DNA of 18,007 nucleotides from Firmicutes bacterium UBA3930. GTDB lineage: Bacteria > Bacillota > Clostridia > Caldicoprobacterales > Caldicoprobacteraceae. The stretch lies in contig DGEI01000015.1 of the NCBI GenBank assembly GCA_002385885.1, forward strand, positions 1 to 18,007, written 5' to 3'. Made by a program: the position numbers and the translations under genes. This document shows, one piece after another, positions 1 through 6,939 of this stretch (positions are counted from its first letter, which is position 1; the number at the start of each line of letters is the position of its first letter). The notes under the pieces were generated by a model that was not told where the DNA came from, did no database searches, and saw only the letters and a list, made by a program, of their open reading frames with translations.

Positions 1-5
1 AATAC

Positions 6-1310
6 CTAAAGCCTGGTTACAACAATCTTTGAGCCTACGCTCTCAATCACCTTGACTTTCTCCCCCGGCGGAATATATTCACCATCTGAAACCACATCAT
101 ATCTGTTTCCATCTATTTCTATAATCCCAGCAGGCCTTAAAGGGGTAACAGATGTGCCGGTTTTGCCGATCAGATCCGCCGATTCCTGATGATGTGCGTC
201 AGGCCGGCTGTCAGCAGGCTTTACTGCCTCTGTCAATATCAATCTTCTGAATAATCTTGCTCCGCCAAAGTATTTGCTAAAAATTGGGATAGAAATCAAT
301 GCAGCCAGAATTGCAATCCCAACTGAAACAATTCCTTTTAAAGGATTTGATGCCGCGAGTACCAGCCCCGCCAACACGGCAATTATTCCGGATATACCAA
401 ATATCCCGAATCCCGGTACGGCCATTTCAATTCCCAGCAACACCAGGCCTATAATGAAAAGCAGTACAGCCCACCATTCGGTATTTCCAGCCAAAAAGTT
501 CCCGCCGAAGTAAAGTGAAAAGCACACTATCCCGATAATACCCGGTAAACCAAATCCCGGTGCAAAAATTTCAATAACTACGGCAATCATGCCGATCAAG
601 AGAAGCAAAGAAGCAACTTCCATACTGGTAAGAAACTGTGCAATTTTAATTTTAAAATCGGGCTCAGCATTATAGATTTGAGCGTCTGACCATCCCAGAT
701 ATGCGATAGCTTCCTCTTCTCCTTTTATAATGGCATCAGCATAACCATACGCTTCAGCCTCTTCAGCCGTCATATCCAACAGTGAACCTTCACTGGTAAG
801 CCCCGGGATTTCTATGGTTTTATCCACCATAGCAGCGGCTACCTGCGGATCCCTGCCTCTGAATTTGGCAGCACTTCTAAACTCAGCGCTTATTGCAGCT
901 ACATTCTTTTCGCTGTAAGGAATTGGTTCCGCAGCTCCAATATGACTGGCAGGTGCCATTATTATATTATTTGCAGCTATTGAGATTAACGCACCGGCCG
1001 AAACCGCCCTATCCTTAATATATACAACAACCGGTATTTCAGATTCTATTATTTTATCTTTTATATCGATGGCTGCATCCACTCTTCCGCCTAATGTGGA
1101 TATTACCATCAGTATACCCTGGGCTTCCTCGCTATCAGCCATCTCAATCTGACGTTTTACAAAAGAAGACATGGCAGGGGTTATCTCTCCCTGTACGGGA
1201 ATTATATATATTTTATCATTTGTCAAAGCAGCTGAATCTGATTGCTGCGCAAAAACAGCAACTATAAATACCAGTATAATCAGAATGTCAGCAAACGAGC
1301 TTCTTTTCAT
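6..1310 (-). CDS. NfeD-family membrane serine protease (ClpP-class)
   Basis: This 434-residue protein matches the long NfeD type: an N-terminal ClpP-like serine protease domain, a membrane region and a C-terminal OB-fold NfeD domain. Residues 8-21 are a hydrophobic signal/anchor. The protease part carries STLGGRVDAA (71-80) and DRAVSAGAL (100-108), with Ser104 the likely nucleophile and Lys164 in VDKT the likely general base, by analogy with archaeal PH1510. About four to five membrane segments lie between 232 and 345. The soluble NfeD domain covers about 376-434. Family members are thought to cleave or work with SPFH/flotillin-like proteins; in Bacillus the homologue yqeZ precedes floA, so a flotillin gene may lie just beyond base 1, which is inference. 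The ATG at 1310 has a clear AAAGGAG ribosome site. Membrane protease function is well supported; the substrate is unknown. Confidence 0.93.
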   Translation of the reverse strand: MKRSSFADILIILVFIVAVFAQQSDSAALTNDKIYIIPVQGEITPAMSSFVKRQIEMADSEEAQGILMVISTLGGRVDAAIDIKDKIIESEIPVVVYIKDRAVSAGALISIAANNIIMAPASHIGAAEPIPYSEKNVAAISAEFRSAAKFRGRDPQVAAAMVDKTIEIPGLTSEGSLLDMTAEEAEAYGYADAIIKGEEEAIAYLGWSDAQIYNAEPDFKIKIAQFLTSMEVASLLLLIGMIAVVIEIFAPGFGLPGIIGIVCFSLYFGGNFLAGNTEWWAVLLFIIGLVLLGIEMAVPGFGIFGISGIIAVLAGLVLAASNPLKGIVSVGIAILAALISIPIFSKYFGGARLFRRLILTEAVKPADSRPDAHHQESADLIGKTGTSVTPLRPAGIIEIDGNRYDVVSDGEYIPPGEKVKVIESVGSKIVVTRL

Positions 1311-1363
1311 TAAAGTTCTCCTTTGCTTTTATTTAATTATTACCACTATTCCATAACAGTAAA

Positions 1364-1390
1364 ACAATGATCCCCATTGCTTCTCATTGT
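1364..1390 (-). terminator. Weak candidate terminator after the EEP gene
   Basis: On the minus strand ACAATGA and TCATTGT form a perfect 7-bp stem around a 13-base loop, followed by TTTT. It starts 17 bases after the stop codon of the EEP gene and precedes the nfeD ribosome site. The stem is AT-rich and the T run is short, so it may only attenuate read-through into nfeD. Confidence 0.4.
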
Positions 1391-1407
1391 AAATTATTCT
1401 ATATGGT

Positions 1408-2460
1408 TTATATTATTCCTCTTTTTTTCCCTGCTTTATGAAGAATTAGTGAAAATACCATTGAATGATCAGAAACCCTGGAAGGAATTACAAAATGATC
1501 TATTACTTGAATGCTTTGGCTGACATATATATGATCTATCCGGGTATTGGGGATGTCACTGTAATAAGCATAAGTATTCAAGTATTCATTGCAAGTTTCA
1601 ACTGCTGTATCAATCATCTTTCTGTTGATCTCTTCGGCTGTCAGTGTATCAGCCTGTTCATTAAAGTCTCCCATAAGTATAATATTCCCGTCAATTTCTT
1701 TTAATATATTGTTTATTACACCGATCTGCTTATTTCTCTCTTTGCCATCTAAACCCAGATGGGTATTCAACACATGATAAATTTCTCCGCCTATATTTAT
1801 TTTGCTAACCAGAATTGCTCGTCCTTCCAATGACCTGGATGGTAATCTAATATTTTTATATTCCACTATCGGATATGCACTTAATATTGTGTTCCCATAT
1901 TTTATCCCCATAAAATTAATGGTGTCTCCATAAATATAATTATAACCCAGGGCATCGGCAATTATTTTTGCCTGATTCCTGAACCGGGATCTGGGCATAC
2001 GGCAATCTACTTCCTGCAGGGCTATAATTTGAGGTTTATAGGCTTTTATTTCATCAATTATTGAATCTAAACTTTCTTTTCCGGTATGATCCACACCATG
2101 CCGTATATTAAAGCTCATAACCAGTATTCCCTGATCGCTTTCGTCAACCTTTGCACCCATCATCCCGGTACTGAAGGTTTCTCTGGCTGCTGCATAATCA
2201 TTTCCGGATGACTCATAGGATATTGGCATTATTCTATCAGCACCGTTTATCACGCTCTTTAGTTTATACCCAATCAGTATTATATGCAGGTAAGCTGAAA
2301 ATATGGCTGCCATAAGAACAATACATCCTATGAATCTGACATATTTTAAGCCGGTTGTCCCATCCACGTACTCCTCCCCCAACCACATTCCCCCGAAAGT
2401 ATTCTTATCTTTTGCTGCTGGTTCTGATTCTATTATAATACATTTTTCGTTGTTTTTCAT
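1408..2460 (-). CDS. Membrane-anchored endonuclease/exonuclease/phosphatase (EEP) family hydrolase
   Basis: A 350-residue protein has a short cytoplasmic N-terminus, one membrane helix (about 41-65), a linker, and an EEP (DNase I-like) catalytic domain from about 111 to the end. The full set of EEP motifs is visible: MSFNIRHG (115-122, Asn118), ALQEVD (147-152, Glu150), NTHLG (232-236, His234), GDFNE (264-268, Asp265/Asn267), RIDHIYVS (307-314, Asp309) and SDH (330-332). The domain therefore looks catalytically intact and probably faces outward. The family includes nucleases, sphingomyelinases and inositol phosphatases, and the sequence does not decide between them. The ATG at 2460 has only a weak upstream GGGA. 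It lies between rpsU and nfeD, where Bacillus carries yqeY. A terminator separates it from rpsU, so it probably has its own weak promoter in the AT-rich 2461-2529 stretch. Confidence 0.88.
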   Translation of the reverse strand: MKNNEKCIIIESEPAAKDKNTFGGMWLGEEYVDGTTGLKYVRFIGCIVLMAAIFSAYLHIILIGYKLKSVINGADRIMPISYESSGNDYAAARETFSTGMMGAKVDESDQGILVMSFNIRHGVDHTGKESLDSIIDEIKAYKPQIIALQEVDCRMPRSRFRNQAKIIADALGYNYIYGDTINFMGIKYGNTILSAYPIVEYKNIRLPSRSLEGRAILVSKINIGGEIYHVLNTHLGLDGKERNKQIGVINNILKEIDGNIILMGDFNEQADTLTAEEINRKMIDTAVETCNEYLNTYAYYSDIPNTRIDHIYVSQSIQVIDHFVIPSRVSDHSMVFSLILHKAGKKRGII

Positions 2461-2529
2461 TATCCCGATATATCTGTACTAAAATTATTTTTATCCATTT
2501 ATGGAATTTTCTATATATTTTATAATAAA

Positions 2530-2552
2530 AAACCTGGTGTATCACCAGGTTT
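2530..2552 (-). terminator. Rho-independent terminator of rpsU
   Basis: On the minus strand AAACCTGGTG and CACCAGGTTT form a perfect 10-bp stem with a 3-base ATA loop, running into TTTTTTATTATA. This is a textbook intrinsic terminator about 125 bases after the rpsU stop codon and ahead of the EEP gene. Confidence 0.92.
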
Positions 2553-2560
2553 CAATTCTT

Positions 2561-2590
2561 GATATCATCAGCCGTACGTTGATGTATATC
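2561..2590 (-). repeat. Hairpin in the rpsU 3' untranslated region
   Basis: GATATCATCA (2561-2570) pairs with TGATGTATATC (2580-2590) with one bulged base and a 9-base loop containing CGTACG. It lies in the rpsU transcript just upstream of the terminator hairpin, so the mRNA would end in two consecutive stem-loops. It could protect the 3' end; no specific function is known. Confidence 0.45.
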
Positions 2591-2678
2591 GGTTTTCAAA
2601 TCCCGTCCCTAATTCCTTAATCAATAAAACCATTTTCATAACAGAGGGAAGGCAGTTAAATTCTTGTACTATTATTTA

Positions 2679-2852
2679 TTAGTATTTCCGTTTACGGGCA
2701 GCTTCTGATTTCTTCTTACGCCTTACACTCGGCTTCTCGTAATGCTCCCTCTTGCGTATTTCAGCCAATACTCCAGCTCGGGCACATTGGCGCTTGAAAC
2801 GTCTCAGTGCATTTTCAAAAGATTCATTTTCTCCTATTCTTACCTCAGACAT
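2679..2852 (-). CDS. rpsU: 30S ribosomal protein S21
   Basis: A 57-residue, strongly basic protein starts MSEVRIGENE and ends in a Lys/Arg-rich tail (RRKKKSEAARKRKY). This is the normal length and shape of S21, which binds the small subunit near the anti-Shine-Dalgarno end of 16S rRNA. I place the start at the ATG at 2852 because GGAGGGAGGG lies directly before it. The upstream in-frame GTG at 2876 would add eight residues and put this ribosome site inside the coding region. It has its own near-consensus promoter and terminator, so it appears largely monocistronic here, and its usual partner yqeY is absent from the window. Confidence 0.97.
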   Translation of the reverse strand: MSEVRIGENESFENALRRFKRQCARAGVLAEIRKREHYEKPSVRRKKKSEAARKRKY

Positions 2853-2917
2853 ATCTTTCCCTCCCTCCACTAACACGTTTATCCAGCAAAACAGGGTACG
2901 GGTGTTAAGCTTACACT

Positions 2918-2947
2918 ATTATAACTCAATAATTTGTTCCATGTCAA
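2918..2947 (-). promoter_or_regulatory. Sigma-A type promoter of rpsU
   Basis: On the minus strand a perfect TTGACA (2942-2947) and a perfect TATAAT (2918-2923) are separated by 18 bases. Transcription should start near 2910, giving a leader of about 60 bases before the rpsU ATG. It is the closest match to consensus in the window, as expected for a ribosomal protein gene. Confidence 0.93.
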
Positions 2948-3150
2948 TACAGAGAAAAACGGCAAATCACATAATCGCAATTGTGGAAAATATTATTCCG
3001 CTCGCTGGTGTTCAAAGCAAGAACCTGTATCACTTGCTCCGGGTCCCAACCAAAACTCGCTATCGCGTTAGACTGATTCCGGTTTTCCTCCGCTTCTCTA
3101 ACAGGTTCCGGAACTTTTCGCAAAGTGAGCTCCAGTGAGCGGAACAGCAT
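2944..3150 (-). other. Uncertain 68-codon reading frame within the repeat element
   Basis: An ATG at 3150 opens a 68-codon frame with no visible Shine-Dalgarno site. Its predicted product is polar to residue 30, then reads ASFGWDPEQVIQVLALNTSE (residues 31-50), and ends at the rpsU -35 box. Two arguments favour a coding origin: part of it (LALNTSERNNI) resembles, in frame, a sequence above lepA (LALSSSEWHNI), and the frame spans the whole element. Against it are the missing ribosome site, overlap with the promoter, and the many internal stems that would impose an open frame by chance. I do not recognise a protein family. More likely it is a non-coding repeat or the remnant of a small gene. 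Confidence 0.3.
2996..3144. repeat. 149-bp element with imperfect inverted ends
   Basis: The left end TTCCGCTCGCTGGTGTTCA (2996-3014) matches the reverse complement of the right end (3126-3144) at 16 of 19 positions. Inside are further pairings: AGCAAG/CTTGCT (3016-3021 with 3033-3038), GAACCTG/CAGGTTC (3021-3027 with 3102-3108), GTTAGA/TCTAAC (3067-3072 with 3097-3102), and the palindrome GTTCCGGAAC (3105-3114); several overlap, so they are alternatives. It looks like a small MITE-type insertion or a structured RNA upstream of rpsU. No target-site duplication is obvious. The left arm and right arm both have similar copies near 17772-17890. Confidence 0.6.
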
Positions 3151-3205
3151 TCTTCATAAACATAATATTTTAACAAACTTAAACAATGTTTATATTTTTG
3201 AGTTA

Positions 3206-3550
3206 TCAGCCGGGGGGCCATGTCAGACTCCTTCCGCCAAGAACATGAAAATGCAGATGATTCACTGACTGTCCTGCATCACTTCCACAGTTTGTCACAA
3301 CTCTGTATCCCGAATCTTTCACCCCCAAATTCTCAGCAATTTGGACGATAACTGAAAAAATATGGGCGATAACCTGGCTGTTTTGCTGGTTAACATCATT
3401 TAAAGACGGTATATGCTCCTTGGGGATTATAAGGATGTGTACAGGAGCTTTTGAATCAATATCGTGAAAAGCCAGTACATTCTCATCTTCATATACAATT
3501 TTCGAAGGAATCTGCTTTTCTACTATTCTGCAAAATATACAGTTTTCCAC
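3206..3550 (-). CDS. HIT-family nucleotide hydrolase (HinT-like)
   Basis: The 114-residue protein has the histidine triad HLHFHVLGG (His98, His100, His102), which in this family hydrolyses the phosphoramidate or phosphoanhydride bond of purine nucleotides such as AMP-lysine. Cys4 and Cys7 in the opening ENCIFC form half of the zinc site often present in HinT proteins. The start is the GTG at 3550, giving the family-typical MENCIFCRIV. The in-frame GTG nine bases upstream is part of the Shine-Dalgarno sequence AAGGAGGTG itself and cannot be the start. It follows mtaB by about 85 bases and is probably cotranscribed with it, as in related genomes. Confidence 0.95.
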   Translation of the reverse strand: MENCIFCRIVEKQIPSKIVYEDENVLAFHDIDSKAPVHILIIPKEHIPSLNDVNQQNSQVIAHIFSVIVQIAENLGVKDSGYRVVTNCGSDAGQSVNHLHFHVLGGRSLTWPPG

Positions 3551-3635
3551 TGTTTTCACCTCCTTTTTTTACAGCAGGTTTTTTCTCTGCGGCTGCTTTT
3601 TATACACAGTACATGAACCCAACTATATAAACATA

Positions 3636-5012
3636 TTAATTCAGCAGCCGGCCCAGCATATAATCGCCTTCAGTTTTTTCCAGATGAACATCCGGTATTA
3701 ACCCTCTTATATCCTCTGAACTCTTTACCACAACCCTTATATAGTGCTGGGTATATCCTTCATAACAATCAGAAAAGTCCGGGCATTTCTGTTCAAAATA
3801 CACCTTCTCAATCCTGTTAACAAAGCGTTCCATATAGCGTTCAGCCAGCTGATGCCCGATCTCTATCAGCCTCCGGCTGCGCTCCTCTTTTTCAGCAGCA
3901 GGTACTTGAGGCGCCATCTTCGCAGCCGGAGTGCCTTCTCTGGGAGAATACTGAAATACATGCAGCCTGCTGAATTCCATTTGTTTTACAAATTCAGTAC
4001 TCTCCTGGAATTCATTCTCCGTTTCTCCGGGAAAGCCTGCCATTACATCAGTGGTAATGGCTGCATCAGGAAAACTATTGCGTATTTTTTCAATCGTTTC
4101 AGCATATTCCAGTGTAGTATATTTTCGGTTCATTCTTTTAAGTGTGGCATCGCTGCCGCTCTGTAACGGAATATGGAAATGTCTGCATACCTTGATAAGA
4201 TCCCTGATACCATCTATGAAATCATCATTAATGAAATTTGGTTCCAGGGAGCCGAGGCGCACTCTTGCCAATCCATGAATGGCACTAATATCCTCTAACA
4301 GGGAAACAAGGTTAACCCCCTCTAAATCGGTACCGTAGGATGCAAGATGGATTCCGGTCAGGACAATCTCCTTATAGCCCGCCTCCGCAAGGCGGTTTGC
4401 CTCCTGCAGCACATCATGGGCTTGCCTGCTTCGTATTGGCCCCCGTGTATATGGGATTATACAATAGGAACAAAACTGATTGCAGCCTTCCTGTATTTTA
4501 AGTATAGCTCTTGTCCTTCCCTGGTAAGAGCTAATTGGAGTATCTTCAAAATCTTTCGAATCCATGATGTCTTTAACTTTAATCATGGGCCGCCCTGTCT
4601 TTTGCACCATTTCAATCAAATCTACAATTTCATTCCTATACTGGGTACCTAAAACCAGTTTAACTCCAGGTATCTTAGCTGCTTCGTATGCAGCTCTTTG
4701 GGCAAAACATCCTGCTACAACAATAACAGCATCCGGATTGGCCCGATGAGCCTTTCGTATCATCTGTCTGGATTTTCTGTCGGCAAGATTGGTCACGGTG
4801 CATGTGTTTATTACATAAATATCGGCCTTTTGATCAAAATCCACCACGCTGTAACCCCTGGCTCTAAACTGTTCAATAATGGCCTGGGTGTCATATTGAT
4901 TGACTTTACACCCCAATGTATAAAAACCCACTTCTTTTCCTGTTTCAAATTGGCCGGGAAACCCTTCACAGTTAGCGTCATTGTCTCTGCTGTTCCAATT
5001 ATCCCTCATCAT
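3636..5012 (-). CDS. mtaB: tRNA (N6-threonylcarbamoyladenosine37-C2)-methylthiotransferase
   Basis: MtaB converts t6A37 to ms2t6A37 in tRNAs reading ANN codons. The 458-residue protein has the three domains of the family: an N-terminal UPF0004 domain with cluster cysteines Cys35, Cys71 and Cys102, a radical SAM domain with EGCNQFCSYC (Cys177, Cys181, Cys184), and a C-terminal TRAM domain (about 390-458). The opening FYTLGCKVNQY is the MtaB signature, distinguishing it from MiaB and RimO, and the position between the dnaJ-prmA-rsmE genes and rpsU fits. A strong AAGGAGG precedes two tandem ATGs (5012 and 5009). This gives about 27 polar residues before the domain, longer than usual; a GTG at codon 28 with AGGA upstream is an alternative start. 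Confidence 0.95.
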   Translation of the reverse strand: MMRDNWNSRDNDANCEGFPGQFETGKEVGFYTLGCKVNQYDTQAIIEQFRARGYSVVDFDQKADIYVINTCTVTNLADRKSRQMIRKAHRANPDAVIVVAGCFAQRAAYEAAKIPGVKLVLGTQYRNEIVDLIEMVQKTGRPMIKVKDIMDSKDFEDTPISSYQGRTRAILKIQEGCNQFCSYCIIPYTRGPIRSRQAHDVLQEANRLAEAGYKEIVLTGIHLASYGTDLEGVNLVSLLEDISAIHGLARVRLGSLEPNFINDDFIDGIRDLIKVCRHFHIPLQSGSDATLKRMNRKYTTLEYAETIEKIRNSFPDAAITTDVMAGFPGETENEFQESTEFVKQMEFSRLHVFQYSPREGTPAAKMAPQVPAAEKEERSRRLIEIGHQLAERYMERFVNRIEKVYFEQKCPDFSDCYEGYTQHYIRVVVKSSEDIRGLIPDVHLEKTEGDYMLGRLLN

Positions 5013-5113
5013 GTTCCTCCTTAAAATCTACAACGATGATAACACAATTATAACTAAAACACAACGCCGGCTTTTTCCCAGGATTAAGAGAGATTATTTG
5101 AATACATAAGCAT

Positions 5114-6784
5114 TTATTCCCCACTAAGAAGAGCCAGATTCATAATTCTGCTTTCTATCTCGGCTAATTCATTATTTATTCTGTTATATCTGTCCAAGTT
5201 AAAATCATCTTCCCTCAACCATTCTTCAGTCAGGTTGAAAGCAGTCTCAGAGACTCTCTTTAAGTTTCTGAGCTTGTTTTTGAGTTCTTCCATCAGTGCG
5301 TTTTCCTCAACAGCAGCCCATTCTTCCCAAGTTCTATGCTTAAGAGACAGTTCCACTACCTCTGCTCTTTTTTTAACCTTATAAATCACATTATAAGCCG
5401 GGATGACACAATCAATATCCAAAATATTTTTAATCTCGTTCGCAAATTCAGCTTTTGATTGGGCTTCACCATGTACCAGGAATATTTTTCTTGGTTTTTC
5501 TTTAAAGCCTTTTAACCAGTTTATTAATCCATTCCTGTCTGCATGGGCTGAAAAACCCTCCACATTATGTATTTCCGCATTCACATGAATTTCCTCTCCA
5601 AAAATTTTGACGTCTTTGGCTCCATCCAGAATCCTCCTCCCCAGAGTGCCTTCAGCCTGATATCCGACAAAAACAACACTGCATTCCTTTTTCCACAGAT
5701 TATGCTTTAGATGGTGCTTAATCCTTCCTGCGTCGCACATTCCGCTCGAAGATATGATAATTTTGGGCTCGTCTGAATGGTTCAGCATTTTCGATTCCTC
5801 AACATTTTCAGTAAAGTGAAGATTTTCAAACTGCAAGGGATTATCTCCCATCATCAGATAATTTCTGGCTTCTTTATCAAAGGCATGGGCATTTCGCCAA
5901 AACACCTCCGTTGCCTTTTTTGCAAGAGGACTGTCTATATACACAGGTATTCTTTTAAGCTCGTTAATTTTATCACTGGCAGAACCAAGGCTGTTATCGT
6001 AATACTTATTCAGGTGATATATTATTTCCTGTGTCCTGCCCACCGCAAATGACGGTATTATCACCGTACCACCGCGTCTTACGGTTTTCAGAATTATATT
6101 AAGAAGCTGCTCTTCAGGTTGTTCGGTATTTGCATGTATTCTGTTTCCGTAAGTTGATTCCAGTATAACATAGTCTGCACTGCCAATAATTACCGGATCC
6201 TTTAGCAAAGGTTTATCTCGCATACCCAGATCGCCGGAATATACCACCTTTGTAATTCCATCGTCTTCTTCAAACCACATTTCTATTATGGAGGACCCCA
6301 GAACATGTCCTGCATCATTAAATCTGACGGTCAGAAACTCATCAATCTTTACGATTTGCTCGTACAGGACAGGTTTAAAATATTTGAAGCTGTCATAAAC
6401 GTTGGTTTGAGTATATAAAGGAGGTACCGTCGGTTTGCCTGATCGTCTTGCTTTCCGGTTCCTCCACTCTGCTTCCGCTTCCTGTATGTGGGCACTGTCC
6501 AGCAGCATTATTTCACATAAATCATAGGTAGGTTTTGAGCAGTAAATTGTTCCTTTAAAACCGTTTTTGACAAGCAATGGGATACGTCCGCTGTGATCGA
6601 TATGGCTGTGGCTTAACAGTAAATAATCAATATTTTCAGGACTCACTTCATGCCCTTTATAGTTAAAATCTTTGTCCTTACCCTGATACATTCCGCAATC
6701 CAGCATTATAAGCTTATCTCTGAATTCAATTAAATGACATGACCCCGTTACGCCTTCTACCGCGCCTAAAAATCTTATATTCAT
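5114..6784 (-). CDS. Beta-CASP metallo-beta-lactamase fold ribonuclease-like protein
   Basis: The 556-residue protein is a zinc-dependent metallo-hydrolase of the RNA-specificity (beta-CASP) group, related to archaeal and eukaryotic CPSF-type nucleases and to Firmicute YsdA-like proteins. Metal-site motifs are intact: HSHIDH (59-64), NDAGHVLGSS (His160) and YSGDLG (Asp185). The beta-CASP insert starts at LESTYGNR (208-214). Motif B is GRIKHHLKH (353-361), motif C is FSAHAD (His414) and the final VHGE holds His438. About 85 residues after 472 form a charged helical tail not needed for catalysis. It probably processes RNA in the cytoplasm; the substrate is unknown. The ATG at 6784 has an AGAGG ribosome site. 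It sits 101 bases before mtaB with no terminator between them. Confidence 0.9.
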   Translation of the reverse strand: MNIRFLGAVEGVTGSCHLIEFRDKLIMLDCGMYQGKDKDFNYKGHEVSPENIDYLLLSHSHIDHSGRIPLLVKNGFKGTIYCSKPTYDLCEIMLLDSAHIQEAEAEWRNRKARRSGKPTVPPLYTQTNVYDSFKYFKPVLYEQIVKIDEFLTVRFNDAGHVLGSSIIEMWFEEDDGITKVVYSGDLGMRDKPLLKDPVIIGSADYVILESTYGNRIHANTEQPEEQLLNIILKTVRRGGTVIIPSFAVGRTQEIIYHLNKYYDNSLGSASDKINELKRIPVYIDSPLAKKATEVFWRNAHAFDKEARNYLMMGDNPLQFENLHFTENVEESKMLNHSDEPKIIISSSGMCDAGRIKHHLKHNLWKKECSVVFVGYQAEGTLGRRILDGAKDVKIFGEEIHVNAEIHNVEGFSAHADRNGLINWLKGFKEKPRKIFLVHGEAQSKAEFANEIKNILDIDCVIPAYNVIYKVKKRAEVVELSLKHRTWEEWAAVEENALMEELKNKLRNLKRVSETAFNLTEEWLREDDFNLDRYNRINNELAEIESRIMNLALLSGE

Positions 6785-6841
6785 AAAATATCCTCTTCCC
6801 CATATATATCTTTTATTCTATTATATAAAACTTATATAAAT

Positions 6842-6876
6842 AAAGGTAGAACATTATTATCCTTGTTCTACCCTTT
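6842..6876 (-). terminator. Rho-independent terminator of the TIM barrel gene
   Basis: GGTAGAACA (6845-6853) and TGTTCTACC (6864-6872) form a perfect 9-bp stem with a 10-base loop, flanked by AAA and TTT that can extend the pairing past a bulged C. On the minus strand it runs into TTTATTTATATAAG. It separates the TIM barrel gene from the beta-CASP gene. Confidence 0.8.
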
Positions 6877-6939
6877 ATTAATATATATGACTGAAAGCCC
6901 GTACATGGATAAATGATTAACCGTTTATATCACAGTTCG

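Larger units (their letters stand above)
2853..3205. other. 353-base intergenic region between HIT gene and rpsU
   Basis: No convincing gene is present. From high to low coordinates it holds an AT-rich stretch after the HIT stop codon with only a short palindrome (AAACATTGTTT near 3183-3193), a 149-base element with inverted ends (2996-3144), the rpsU promoter (2918-2947), and an untranslated leader ending in the rpsU ribosome site. A 68-codon minus-strand reading frame (2944-3150) crosses the element and runs into the promoter. Confidence 0.8.

Noticed and set aside
2853..2876. Upstream GTG start for S21
   Set aside because: It would place the GGAGGGAGGG ribosome site inside the gene and make the protein longer than the family norm.
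2996..3144. T-box or other known riboswitch in front of rpsU
   Set aside because: A TTGGGACCC stretch on the minus strand recalled the T-box anticodon-pairing bulge, but the TGGNACCGCG consensus is not met, and the element lies upstream of the promoter, outside the rpsU transcript.
3551..3559. Upstream GTG start for the HIT protein
   Set aside because: This GTG is part of the Shine-Dalgarno sequence GGAGGTG; the next in-frame GTG at 3550 has correct spacing and gives the family-typical N-terminus.
5047..5052. TATAAT upstream of mtaB as a promoter
   Set aside because: The -10 box is perfect, but no acceptable -35 hexamer or extended -10 lies at 16-18 bases, and the region is AT-rich; read-through from the beta-CASP gene is enough to explain expression.
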